Assembly: GCA_015486815.1 (NCBI GenBank)
Contig: WFQY01000233.1
Span: forward strand, 1-6,930
Source: Phycisphaerae bacterium
Lineage (GTDB): Bacteria > Planctomycetota > Phycisphaerae > JAAYCJ01
Direction of reading: 5' to 3'
DNA length: 6,930 nucleotides
The position numbers and the translations under genes were made by a program. Below, in pieces: positions 1 to 6,196 of this stretch (position 1 is the stretch's first letter; the number at the start of each line of letters is the position of its first letter). A model generated the notes under the pieces. The model worked only from the letters and a program-made list of their open reading frames with translations. It was not told the origin of the DNA and ran no database searches.

Positions 1-1092
1 CTATTAAAGATGATATGGATAAAGGAAAATGCTCCCGATGTGTGGAGCAAGACGTATAAGATGCTTACGGTAACAGGCATACTCAATCATCGTCTTACTG
101 GCGTCTTGAGTGTCGATCCGACAATGGCGGGTACTACGATGGCGTTTGATGTAGCTCGAAGAAAATGGGACGATGAACTTCTAAAATTGGCGGATGTTGA
201 TAGTGCGATTTGGCCTGATTTGTATGAGCCCGGGCAGATAATCGGTACGATAAAATCGGAATTAGCAGAGCAAATGAGACTGCCTAAAGATACACCGGTG
301 GTAGCTGCCGGCCACGATACACAATTTGCGCTTTATGGCTCGGGTTCATCCGCAGACGAAGCGGTGCTTTCTTCGGGTACGTGGGAAATCCTCATTGCTC
401 GCACGAAACCATTCGAGCCGAGCGAAGATGTTTTTCGTTCGGGAATTATCATCGAGCAGGACGCACAAGCGGGGCTGGTCGATCCGCAATTTCTGATGAT
501 GGCGTCAGGCACGCTTGAATGGATACGTAAGCAGTTCTGGTCGTCTGATAGCGACGATGATATTTATGCTAAGATGATTTCGGAAGCGCAAAATGTGCAA
601 GCGGGGTCAGCTGGCTTGACGTTTCTTGCCAATTTTATGCCTCAGACCGGACCATCCGCTCCATACAAGACGCCAGGTGCAATAATAGGATTAAACGTTA
701 CTACCAACAGGGGGCAGATATATCGGGCGGGTCTGGAAGGACTGTCGATGCAGCTAAAGCATGCACTTGATATATTTTCAAAGACGCTTGGTTTTAGTGC
801 AAAAGCTATTCGTATCGTCGGTGGTGGCTCGAAGAATCAGCTATGGAATCAGATCCGAGCTGACGTAACCTCGCTGCCGATAATTACCACAAAACACAAA
901 GAAGCTACCGTACTCGGAGCTGCTATGTTTGCGTTTACCGGTGTAGGTGAGTTCGAAGATATCGAGCAAGCACGCAAAAGCGTTGATGTCGGTCAAGAAG
1001 TTATCGAGCCATCACAGACGGCCAACGAATATCAGCAAATTTATAAGCGATATATCAAGCTGGTCGAAAACCTCGGGGCTTTGACGCAATGA
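1..1092 (+). CDS. fucK: L-fuculokinase-like FGGY sugar kinase, 5'-truncated by window edge
   Basis: This is a carbohydrate kinase of the FGGY family, most like L-fuculokinase, which phosphorylates L-fuculose with ATP in the cytoplasm during fucose breakdown. The frame is open to base 1 (Leu-Leu-Lys precede the first Met at base 10), so the true start lies upstream. About 363 residues are visible against roughly 480 in E. coli FucK, so about 115 N-terminal residues are missing. Recalled FucK-like stretches are visible: W-x-K-E-N near the start, INHRLTG-like (here LNHRLTG) followed by D-P-T-M-A-G-T, and G-H-D-T-Q-F-A followed by L-S-S-G-T-W-E-I-L. The C-terminal FGGY lobe shows IVGGGSKNQLWNQIRAD and the late ATVLGAAMFA segment. 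The stop codon overlaps the ATG of the DUF192 gene. A related kinase such as rhamnulokinase is possible, but the GHDTQFA and SSGTWEIL match favours FucK. Nothing indicates a pseudogene. Confidence 0.85.
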   Translation, partial: LLKMIWIKENAPDVWSKTYKMLTVTGILNHRLTGVLSVDPTMAGTTMAFDVARRKWDDELLKLADVDSAIWPDLYEPGQIIGTIKSELAEQMRLPKDTPVVAAGHDTQFALYGSGSSADEAVLSSGTWEILIARTKPFEPSEDVFRSGIIIEQDAQAGLVDPQFLMMASGTLEWIRKQFWSSDSDDDIYAKMISEAQNVQAGSAGLTFLANFMPQTGPSAPYKTPGAIIGLNVTTNRGQIYRAGLEGLSMQLKHALDIFSKTLGFSAKAIRIVGGGSKNQLWNQIRADVTSLPIITTKHKEATVLGAAMFAFTGVGEFEDIEQARKSVDVGQEVIEPSQTANEYQQIYKRYIKLVENLGALTQ

Positions 1093-1577
1093 CGAACGAA
1101 AAAAATGGCTCAAACATATTGAAGTATGCTTTTGTGGGCATTGTTGGCGGAATGATATTGACAGCTTGTTTGGTCGTAGGTGTCAAAGCATATATTTCTC
1201 ATAATCAGCCTTACGTTGAGATAAACGGAAAAGTGTTTTATGTGGAAATAGCTGACACCGAAGCTAAACGCAGACTCGGGCTGATGTTTCGCAAACGATT
1301 AGCGGACAATCACGGAATGCTTTTTATTTTCGATAAGCCTGCGATTCAGACCTTCTGGATGAAAAATACATACATTCCGCTCGATATTATTTTTATTGAC
1401 GCTGACCATAAGATAATCAATATTGCAACAATGCCTCCGGAAACTACTCAAACCTGTAGCTCTCGCGGTCCTGCGATGTATGTACTGGAGATATCCGCTG
1501 GCTTATGTAAGAAGCTAAGAATCAAACCGGGCGATAAGGTGATTTTCGCAAATAATCTCAAATCTTTCATCAAATAG
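1089..1577 (+). CDS. DUF192 family protein with N-terminal membrane anchor
   Basis: This 162-residue protein has one DUF192 domain, a small beta-rich domain of unknown biochemical function that is common in bacteria and archaea and usually exported or anchored. Residues 12-34 form one hydrophobic segment after a short polar N-terminus. The domain spans about residues 42-157 and shows the family's typical features: an early R-R-L-G-L-M-F-R stretch, G-M-L-F-I-F, F-W-M-K-N-T-Y-I-P-L-D-I-I-F-I-D, and a late V-L-E-I-S-A-G followed by a GDKV ending. An L-T-A-C lipobox-like motif occurs with Cys27, but hydrophobic sequence continues past it, so a transmembrane anchor is more likely than a lipoprotein. 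The ATG overlaps the kinase stop (ATGA) and no strong ribosome binding site precedes it, which suggests translational coupling. No functional link to fucose metabolism is evident. Confidence 0.87.
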   Translation: MTNEKNGSNILKYAFVGIVGGMILTACLVVGVKAYISHNQPYVEINGKVFYVEIADTEAKRRLGLMFRKRLADNHGMLFIFDKPAIQTFWMKNTYIPLDIIFIDADHKIINIATMPPETTQTCSSRGPAMYVLEISAGLCKKLRIKPGDKVIFANNLKSFIK

Positions 1578-1649
1578 GAATTGAACTTGTATGTAATCCT
1601 TACTTGTGTGCTTATATGATATGTTCGATGATACGTCCGCTATTATTTC

Positions 1650-1678
1650 TTGACTCCGAATAAAATTGTTGTTAATAT
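1650..1678 (+). promoter_or_regulatory. Sigma70-type promoter of tRNA-Val
   Basis: TTGACT (1650-1655) and TAATAT (1673-1678) are separated by exactly 17 bp, close to the sigma70 consensus. Transcription would begin around 1685, a few bases before the mature tRNA 5' end at 1691. Position and spacing fit a dedicated tRNA promoter. Not tested experimentally. Confidence 0.7.
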
Positions 1679-1690
1679 TCAGAATTGTTG

Positions 1691-1764
1691 GGGCGGTTAG
1701 CTCAGGTGGCTAGAGCGCTTCCTTGACGTGGAAGAGGTCACAGGTTCGAGTCCTGTACCGCCCA
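1691..1764 (+). tRNA. tRNA-Val (anticodon GAC)
   Basis: A complete 74-nt cloverleaf can be drawn. The acceptor stem pairs 1691-1697 with 1757-1763 (seven Watson-Crick pairs) and the discriminator is A1764. The D stem is GCTC/GAGC (1700-1703 with 1713-1716). The anticodon stem is CTTCC/GGAAG (1718-1722 with 1730-1734) around the loop TTGACGT, which places GAC at 1725-1727 and so reads valine GUC and GUU codons. The variable loop is 1735-1739. The T stem is ACAGG/CCTGT (1740-1744 with 1752-1756) with loop TTCGAGT. No CCA is encoded, so a CCA-adding enzyme must complete the 3' end. Confidence 0.96.
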
Positions 1765-1898
1765 TTAAACCCTTTTTCGCAATTTCGCACAATTCTGCAT
1801 TTTCCCGCAAGTCTTTGTAGATGTTACCGGGATGTGTATTCGTTGTTTTCCTCGAAAATATAAGCTTATACCGACAGCTTTGAGTAAATACTATTAAC

Positions 1899-1922
1899 TG
1901 AAGTAGATGGTGGTTTACTTCA
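1899..1922. repeat. Inverted repeat / possible small hairpin
   Basis: TGAAGTA (1899-1905) is the exact reverse complement of TACTTCA (1916-1922). Two further pairs (G-T and A-T) would reduce the loop to 6 nt. An alternative partner exists: CTGAAG (1898-1903) also matches CTTCAG (1926-1931), so two mutually exclusive hairpins are possible. No T-run follows, so it does not look like an intrinsic terminator. The role is unknown; it could be chance in an A/T-rich spacer. Confidence 0.4.
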
Positions 1923-2062
1923 AACCTTCAGAATCGCCTTTTGGGCAACTGTAAATACCACTTATTCAGGTGAATTTTGTGTTGTATTGCAGTAGGTTTT
2001 GTTCATAACACACTTTAAATTGGGCGGTTAAACAAAATAGCCAAATTTTTTAAAAAAATTTG

Positions 2063-2091
2063 TTGCATTAAAAGTGGTATGGTGGTATATT
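2063..2091 (+). promoter_or_regulatory. Candidate promoter of the GntR regulator gene with overlapping direct repeat
   Basis: TTGCAT (2063-2068) and TATATT (2086-2091) are 17 bp apart, a good sigma70-type arrangement. The direct repeat GTGGTAT at 2074-2080 and 2082-2088 fills the spacer and overlaps the -10 box, which is where an autoregulatory operator would be expected. Predicted transcription starts near 2098, at the ribosome binding site AGGAG (2098-2102). The leader would therefore be only about 11 nt, which is a caveat. Confidence 0.5.
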
Positions 2092-2108
2092 AAGAGTAGG
2101 AGATTCAG

Positions 2109-3239
2109 ATGGCGGATATGAGTACGAAAACCGGAAAGCTGCAGAGCATTTTAACAGAAAGAATTTTGCGCGGCGAATACAAAACGGGCATAAAACTTCC
2201 TTCGGTCAGAGAACTTGCCAAATCGTATAATGTTTCGTCGATGACAGCAAAGATGGCGATAACGGAATTGCGTAATATGGGACTGGTGGATACTAAAAGA
2301 GGTTCGGGAACATTTGTTACCTACAATCCCGAAGATGTTTCTTATACGAAACATCTTAATATAGGATTGGCGTATCTGAAATACTATCAGCATCATATTG
2401 ATGCTCCGAATGTAAACCACCCCGCCTTTATTCAGTGGCTTGGCGGTGCTCAGGAACATTTCCGACCCGAGTTAGCGACAGTTATACCCCTTTGCTATCC
2501 TAAATACGGATTATGTGAGCCATCAAGCCCCGTTAGGTTAGCTATAGAAGCGAAACGTCTCGACGGTTTGATTATTACAGGCTGGCTGACTCCTGAGGAA
2601 GCTGATTATCTGGAAGATAATAAAATACCTTTTGTTTTGGTTGATCATTATCTTCCGGAACGTGAAGTAGCTACTGTTAGCAGGAATTTCATAATGGCAT
2701 TTCGGCTGTTAATAAGGCATCTTCTGGAGCTGGGGCACAGAAATATCGTATATCTTGCGTACAGTACGGATCCTGAAATATATCAGCGGGGTACCGCTCC
2801 GTATGTTCGTACTGCACAGGCAGCAGGTAACAGCGGTTTTTCTTCTGATAATATTATTGTGATTCCCAACGATGACCCACGTAGCAATCCGAATTACCCC
2901 GAATATGTCGCCTTAGCTCTGAATAAGCAGCCTGATGCTGCAATCGTTGCTGATGAGATTGTTGCGACCCGCTTGCTTTCCGAGTGTCTGAAACGCAGAA
3001 TCGATGTTCCTTCGGATATGTCAATAGCTGCTACGGTAGATGCTTGGCCTAACGGACACATTCTGAAGTTGACCAGTACGAGTATGTTGGCGATGCAAAG
3101 GGAATCTGTGCGTATTGCTTCGGAACTTTTGGAACGGGCATTGAAGGGCGAGAATATTAGCAGAAGGCATATTGTAGTTTCGCCTGCTCTGATTCGGGGA
3201 GAATCTACCGGACCGTGTAAAAAGACGGTAGAAGTGTAA
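2109..3239 (+). CDS. GntR-family transcriptional regulator with LacI-type sugar-binding domain
   Basis: This 376-residue one-component repressor or activator has the chimeric architecture of Bacillus AraR. A GntR winged helix-turn-helix occupies about residues 8-72, with L-P-S-V-R-E-L-A (30-37), the recognition-helix region S-S-M-T-A-K, and the wing motif R-G-S-G-T-F-V (64-70). From about residue 82 onward there is a LacI/periplasmic-binding-protein-like effector domain, recognisable from LDGLIITGW, IPFVLVDH, LELGHRNIVYLA and the late DMSIAATVD stretch. The domain should bind a sugar or sugar phosphate and control DNA binding. The start at 2109 has AGGAG at 2098-2102 with 6-nt spacing; a second ATG at 2118 is less well placed. 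The gene precedes envelope and glycoside-hydrolase-like genes on the same strand, so it probably controls them as well as itself. The ligand cannot be told from sequence. Confidence 0.88.
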   Translation: MADMSTKTGKLQSILTERILRGEYKTGIKLPSVRELAKSYNVSSMTAKMAITELRNMGLVDTKRGSGTFVTYNPEDVSYTKHLNIGLAYLKYYQHHIDAPNVNHPAFIQWLGGAQEHFRPELATVIPLCYPKYGLCEPSSPVRLAIEAKRLDGLIITGWLTPEEADYLEDNKIPFVLVDHYLPEREVATVSRNFIMAFRLLIRHLLELGHRNIVYLAYSTDPEIYQRGTAPYVRTAQAAGNSGFSSDNIIVIPNDDPRSNPNYPEYVALALNKQPDAAIVADEIVATRLLSECLKRRIDVPSDMSIAATVDAWPNGHILKLTSTSMLAMQRESVRIASELLERALKGENISRRHIVVSPALIRGESTGPCKKTVEV

Positions 3240-3270
3240 TAGTACTTTTAAAATTTGAAAGGAGTTTGAG

Positions 3271-3309
3271 ATGACAAAATGGATGCACGTTCGATTGGGT
3301 TTTAGGTGA
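3271..3309 (+). CDS. Possible 12-codon leader peptide
   Basis: A short frame, MTKWMHVRLGFR followed by TGA, begins at an ATG preceded by AAAGGAG (3258-3264), one of the better ribosome binding sites in the window. It lies 31 bp after the regulator's stop and just before a hairpin and T-rich run. Two explanations fit: a leader peptide that influences termination before the next gene, or the remnant start of a lost gene. The composition (single Trp and His, two Arg) does not point to a particular amino-acid attenuator. Translation is unproven. Confidence 0.35.
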   Translation: MTKWMHVRLGFR

Positions 3310-3319
3310 TGAGAGTTGG

Positions 3320-3342
3320 AAAATTCACAGCTTTGTGATTTT
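3320..3342 (+). terminator. Weak hairpin with T-rich tail, possible terminator or attenuator
   Basis: AAAATTCACA (3320-3329) pairs with TGTGATTTT (3334-3342) around the loop GCTT, with one bulged T at 3324. A long T/G-rich stretch with T-runs follows to about 3390. The stem is A/T-rich and therefore weak. It may end some transcripts of the regulator gene or act as an attenuator after the short ORF at 3271. The core TCACA-N4-TGTGA is also a perfect dyad and could be a protein-binding site instead. Confidence 0.4.
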
Positions 3343-3408
3343 GTGTTGTGTTGTTTTATTTTTGTTTGTTTGGTTTTAAAGTTTATTTTTTATGGAAGGA
3401 GAAAAACA

Positions 3409-3465
3409 ATGGAAACTGTAAAGAACATTTTGATGAATGGTAATGGTTTCGGGATTGTTGTTTAG
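3409..3465 (+). other. Displaced translation start and signal-peptide n-region of the DNRLRE/PEP-CTERM gene
   Basis: GGAAGGAG at 3394-3401 lies 7 nt before an ATG at 3409. That frame reads METVKNILM and then runs out of phase to a TAG at 3463-3465. Removing one A at 3436 joins it to the downstream frame, giving METVKNILM followed by MVMVSGLLFSTAGIAA, a normal signal peptide with a lysine, a hydrophobic core and small residues at the cleavage site. The frame at 3437 has TGA directly upstream (3434-3436) and no ribosome binding site of its own. The simplest reading is a single-base insertion, whether a real mutation or a sequencing or assembly error. Confidence 0.7.
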
Positions 3466-4087
3466 TACAGCGGGCATTGCTGCTACTATTGACATTTCAC
3501 CCAGTGCGGATACGTATGTAAATGCCCTTAGCACGGGAGAAAACCAAGGGAGCAGTACGATAATATGGGTTGCTCCAAATAAAAATGGGCTGATACAATT
3601 TGACCTTTCTGCAATTCCTTCGGGGCAGACTATCACTTCTGCGATACTCAAAGTATATATAGGTTATGTGCAAAGCAGTACGACCACATATGTATATAAA
3701 GAAACGGATGCATGGACAGAGATGGGGGCGACTTGGAATACTACCGATGGAACGACAGCTTGGGGAGGAAGTGCTGGTGGTTATGGGACAGGTATGACGC
3801 CTAATGATGCTGCAAGTAAGCTGGATAGCACAACTATAAATTCTCTGGGAGAATTTACATGGGATGTAACATCAGCTGCACAAGATTGGTATAGCAATCC
3901 ATCTTCGAATTACGGATTACTATTAGAAAGAGAACCGTACGGACAGGGTTGGAAGTGCGACTCAAGCGAATCGAGTGCTGTCGAGAAACGTCCTGTATTG
4001 ACTGTTACATACGAACCTGTACCCGAACCTGCGACGATTGGAATGCTTTTGGTAGGGCTTGGTTTGTTTATTCGTCGTGTAAAATAA
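3437..4087 (+). CDS. DNRLRE-domain surface protein with PEP-CTERM sorting signal (apparent 5' frameshift)
   Basis: This 216-residue secreted protein has one beta-sandwich domain and a C-terminal sorting tag. Residues 1-16 are the hydrophobic core of a signal peptide ending in A-G-I-A-A, but with no positively charged n-region. The domain (about 18-192) shows DNRLRE features: SADTYV near the start, a G-L-I-Q-F-D-L-S strand, ITSAILKVYI, W-T-E-M-G-A-T-W-N, and W-D-V-T-S-A-A-Q-D-W (142-151) followed by NYGLLLE. Proteins with this domain are typically extracellular and often carbohydrate-associated. The end, V-P-E-P-A-T (195-200), a hydrophobic stretch, then RRVK, is a classic PEP-CTERM signal cut by an exosortase. 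The ribosome binding site belongs to an ATG at 3409 in another frame, so expression may be impaired unless the base at 3436 is an error. A strong terminator follows at 4110. Confidence 0.82.
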   Translation: MVMVSGLLFSTAGIAATIDISPSADTYVNALSTGENQGSSTIIWVAPNKNGLIQFDLSAIPSGQTITSAILKVYIGYVQSSTTTYVYKETDAWTEMGATWNTTDGTTAWGGSAGGYGTGMTPNDAASKLDSTTINSLGEFTWDVTSAAQDWYSNPSSNYGLLLEREPYGQGWKCDSSESSAVEKRPVLTVTYEPVPEPATIGMLLVGLGLFIRRVK

Positions 4088-4109
4088 TCAACTTTGAAGA
4101 TAAGAAATA

Positions 4110-4144
4110 TCATCAGTCCGGCTGAAAATCAGTCGGGCTGATGA
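4110..4144 (+). terminator. Strong intrinsic terminator after the PEP-CTERM gene
   Basis: Bases 4110-4125 pair with 4129-4144 in an uninterrupted 16-bp stem (14 Watson-Crick and 2 G-T pairs) around an AAA loop. The T-rich ATGTGTTTTGTTT follows. It begins 22 bp after the stop codon of the PEP-CTERM gene. The T-run is broken by G residues, but the stem is by far the strongest in the window. Confidence 0.85.
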
Positions 4145-4156
4145 ATGTGTTTTGTT

Positions 4157-4162
4157 TATAAT
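4157..4162 (+). promoter_or_regulatory. Perfect TATAAT -10 box directly after the terminator
   Basis: TATAAT at 4157-4162 is an exact -10 consensus. Transcription from it would begin near 4169, leaving a leader of about 16 nt that contains the ribosome binding site AAGGAAG (4171-4177) and ends at the ATG at 4185. The -35 position (about 4134-4139, CGGGCT) lies inside the terminator stem and is poor, so the promoter may need an activator or be weak. Confidence 0.5.
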
Positions 4163-4184
4163 GCGTACACAAAGGAAGCATCTT

Positions 4185-6194
4185 ATGCGGATGGTGTCTG
4201 TACTTATATTGCTGATGTTTTCAGGGTTAGTCTCTGCCATTGAACTGAAGGAGGTCGTCAAAGATGGGATTCACTACGTCGTAGGGGCTGAGGAGGTTCC
4301 TGCGAGGGTATTGAATTTCAAAAAGACCCCTCCGAAACTTCCTACAAACAGGTCATTTATTCCAGCAAAAGAATTTGTTCCGCTTGGGCTTTATGGGGGT
4401 GATTGGGGAGATGCGGTATGGAATTATATGTTCGCTGACCTTCGCAGGCATTACTGCAATACATTTTATGTAAACGGTTCGTATAATAAGCCATATCCGC
4501 CTTCCAAAGTTGACTCACGTAATTTTGAGGGATTAAAGGCACTTTTATATAATGCAGATAAGTGGGGCATTCGAATTCACTATCAAAATCAAAGTAGCCC
4601 ATTACGTTGGCCTTCACGTAAAACTGTTAGGTGCGATAGGAATCAAATTTATAACAGGATTGCAGAATGGCTTAATCGGCATTTACCTGAAATTCGCGAT
4701 GATAAAATTCTCAAACGTGCATTGCTTGTCTGGGGGCCTTCCGAAGAGCTTGACACTGAGACCGCTTCCGATGTACGATTGAAAAAGCTTAATGATTTAT
4801 CAAAACAGCTTGACTCGTATCATCCGATGGCGATTTTACTGATGGCCAATTCGTTTAAGGCATTGGATGCTCTTTACGAGAATATTGGTGATTTACCTAT
4901 TATTTTGACCGATCCTTATTATCCTTGGAGACCATTTAAATGGAATGAAATGATCAACTGGGAGCTTAGAAGATTGAAGCAATGGAGTGATATCGCATAC
5001 GCTCATAATTCAAAATTCTGGCTTTGCGGTCCGTGTTTTTCGGAAGGGCTTTGTGTTTGCTATGATAAGAGTAAGTATAAATATGCTGGCCAGCGAATAT
5101 CAAATCCGCAGATGATACGAATAGGACACTGGCTTGGTTTGGCTAACGGTGCGAGTGGATTTTATCTTTTCCTTAATTACGATTATCATTCTTGGGGTCG
5201 AGCGTGTTTAACACGGTTGGATTGGCAGCCTACGGAAGAATATGTAGCTGTATCAAGATTTTTCAGGAAAGTTCAGCATATAAGGCTAATTGTTGCTAAA
5301 TGGAAGCGTGTAAAGCTTGATATTGCATTGCCCGAAGTTCGGGGAGTTTTTAAGCATCCCGATTTTGCGGGTGAGTTTATTGTTCTGGTAAACGCTGATA
5401 TGCGTAAAGCGAATAGTTTTTCTATTGGTAAGGGTTGTTATGAGCTTGAAGGATTTAAGAAAGTCGGGGATAAGGTTAAATTGATGCCCGGTGATGGAGT
5501 GGTAATGTTTAAGGGCAGCAAAAATGAAATTGCCCGACTGAAAAAGTTGATAGGCTTAGGAGTTTGGCCTGTTGTAAATAAAGCTATTGCGTGTAAGGTT
5601 AAGCAGGTTTGGCGAGTTGGTAAAGGCGGAAAAGATTTTACGGACAGAGATGTTCTTAAAATGCCTGTATCGCTCGGGGGAAAAGGCGGAGTTCCAAAGT
5701 TTTATATAACGAAAATGCCGGGCGATAAAGAAGCGAAAATTCATTGTCGTTTGGGTAAAATTCTCGATTGGGGTAAGGGCGTTAATGTCCCGAGTGAAGT
5801 ATATCACCCACCTTATCCGGGAGCAGGTGAGAATGTGATTTTTATGGAGTGGCCGTCAGATAAGTTCGAGCAAATCAAATATCTCGAACGCGCATATTTT
5901 GAGATAGAATTCGATAAGCCATTCAATGCTGGCAGATTGGCGGTCTATCCTATCGTTGAGAAGGGATTGGGGTTTGCAAGAAAAACAGAGTATATGCCAC
6001 GCTGGGAAATGGAGGGCAGAGATTATAATTCAAAGAAATTGATTGTTGAAATCACCGGTATTGTCCGCGATTGGACGGAAAGGAAATTGCAGAATAAAGG
6101 AATAATCATTGTCTATAATTATTGGCCTGACGGTTCTGACAGTCTGAAAGTGCAAAAAATATCGAAATTGCAAATGGAATTTGCGGAGAAATAG
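4185..6194 (+). CDS. Large exported glycoside-hydrolase-like protein with C-terminal DNRLRE-like domain
   Basis: This protein of about 669 residues is of unassigned family. Residues 1-18 form a signal peptide ending in G-L-V-S-A. Residues of about 45-385 look like a TIM-barrel glycoside hydrolase: a F-V-P-L-G-L-Y-G-G-D-W opening, a strand ending in W-G-P-S-E-E (E187/E188, candidate acid/base), L-P-I-I-L-T-D-P (D243), and a late G-H-W-L-G-L-A-N-G-A-S-G-F (314-326) typical of such barrels. Four cysteines cluster at 281, 284, 290 and 292. A small beta domain follows (about 385-455), then a C-terminal region (about 500-669) resembling the DNRLRE fold of the neighbour, with I-T-G-I-V-R-D-W (623-630). 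I chose 4185 because AAGGAAG precedes it by 7 nt and the ATG at 4161 lies in a -10 box; an upstream start at 4161 (677 aa) is the alternative. The substrate is unknown; catalysis is inferred, not demonstrated. Confidence 0.72.
   Translation: MRMVSVLILLMFSGLVSAIELKEVVKDGIHYVVGAEEVPARVLNFKKTPPKLPTNRSFIPAKEFVPLGLYGGDWGDAVWNYMFADLRRHYCNTFYVNGSYNKPYPPSKVDSRNFEGLKALLYNADKWGIRIHYQNQSSPLRWPSRKTVRCDRNQIYNRIAEWLNRHLPEIRDDKILKRALLVWGPSEELDTETASDVRLKKLNDLSKQLDSYHPMAILLMANSFKALDALYENIGDLPIILTDPYYPWRPFKWNEMINWELRRLKQWSDIAYAHNSKFWLCGPCFSEGLCVCYDKSKYKYAGQRISNPQMIRIGHWLGLANGASGFYLFLNYDYHSWGRACLTRLDWQPTEEYVAVSRFFRKVQHIRLIVAKWKRVKLDIALPEVRGVFKHPDFAGEFIVLVNADMRKANSFSIGKGCYELEGFKKVGDKVKLMPGDGVVMFKGSKNEIARLKKLIGLGVWPVVNKAIACKVKQVWRVGKGGKDFTDRDVLKMPVSLGGKGGVPKFYITKMPGDKEAKIHCRLGKILDWGKGVNVPSEVYHPPYPGAGENVIFMEWPSDKFEQIKYLERAYFEIEFDKPFNAGRLAVYPIVEKGLGFARKTEYMPRWEMEGRDYNSKKLIVEITGIVRDWTERKLQNKGIIIVYNYWPDGSDSLKVQKISKLQMEFAEK
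6185..6188 (+). promoter_or_regulatory. Ribosome binding site of the pseudopilin gene, inside the upstream coding end
   Basis: GGAG at 6185-6188 lies within the last codons of the preceding gene, 8 nt before the ATG at 6197. It fixes that ATG as the start and supports co-transcription and coupled translation of the two genes. Confidence 0.6.
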
Positions 6195-6196
6195 TT

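Larger units (their letters stand above)
1765..2108. other. Non-coding gap between tRNA-Val and the GntR gene
   Basis: No convincing gene is seen on either strand in this 344-bp gap. Its tRNA-proximal part is A/T-rich with no clear hairpin terminator. It contains one inverted repeat near 1898-1931, a lone ATACCACTT at 1955-1963, an A/T-rich tract at about 2034-2062, and the promoter and repeats just before the regulator gene. Those sites are listed separately. Confidence 0.6.

Noticed and set aside
1740..1764. tRNA 3' end as an integration (att) site for an island carrying the downstream locus
   Set aside because: I see no second copy of the tRNA 3' end and no integrase in the window. A copy beyond the right edge cannot be excluded.
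1765..2108. Riboswitch or structured RNA upstream of the GntR gene
   Set aside because: Only one short inverted repeat is present, no known riboswitch core is recognisable, and the predicted promoter lies downstream of most of the interval.
3325..3338. CRP-like site TCACA-N4-TGTGA
   Set aside because: CRP sites have the opposite half-site order and a 6-bp spacer (TGTGA-N6-TCACA). The dyad is better explained as the hairpin stem.
3376..3651. Reverse-strand ORF of 91 codons over the start of the PEP-CTERM gene
   Set aside because: It is antisense to a clear secreted-protein gene and has no recognisable domain or ribosome binding site. The other reverse-strand frames within the coding regions are rejected for the same reason.
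4152..4184. Upstream starts for the GH-like gene (TTG at 4152, ATG at 4161)
   Set aside because: No ribosome binding site precedes either, and the ATG at 4161 overlaps a perfect TATAAT. The ATG at 4185 has AAGGAAG at good spacing.
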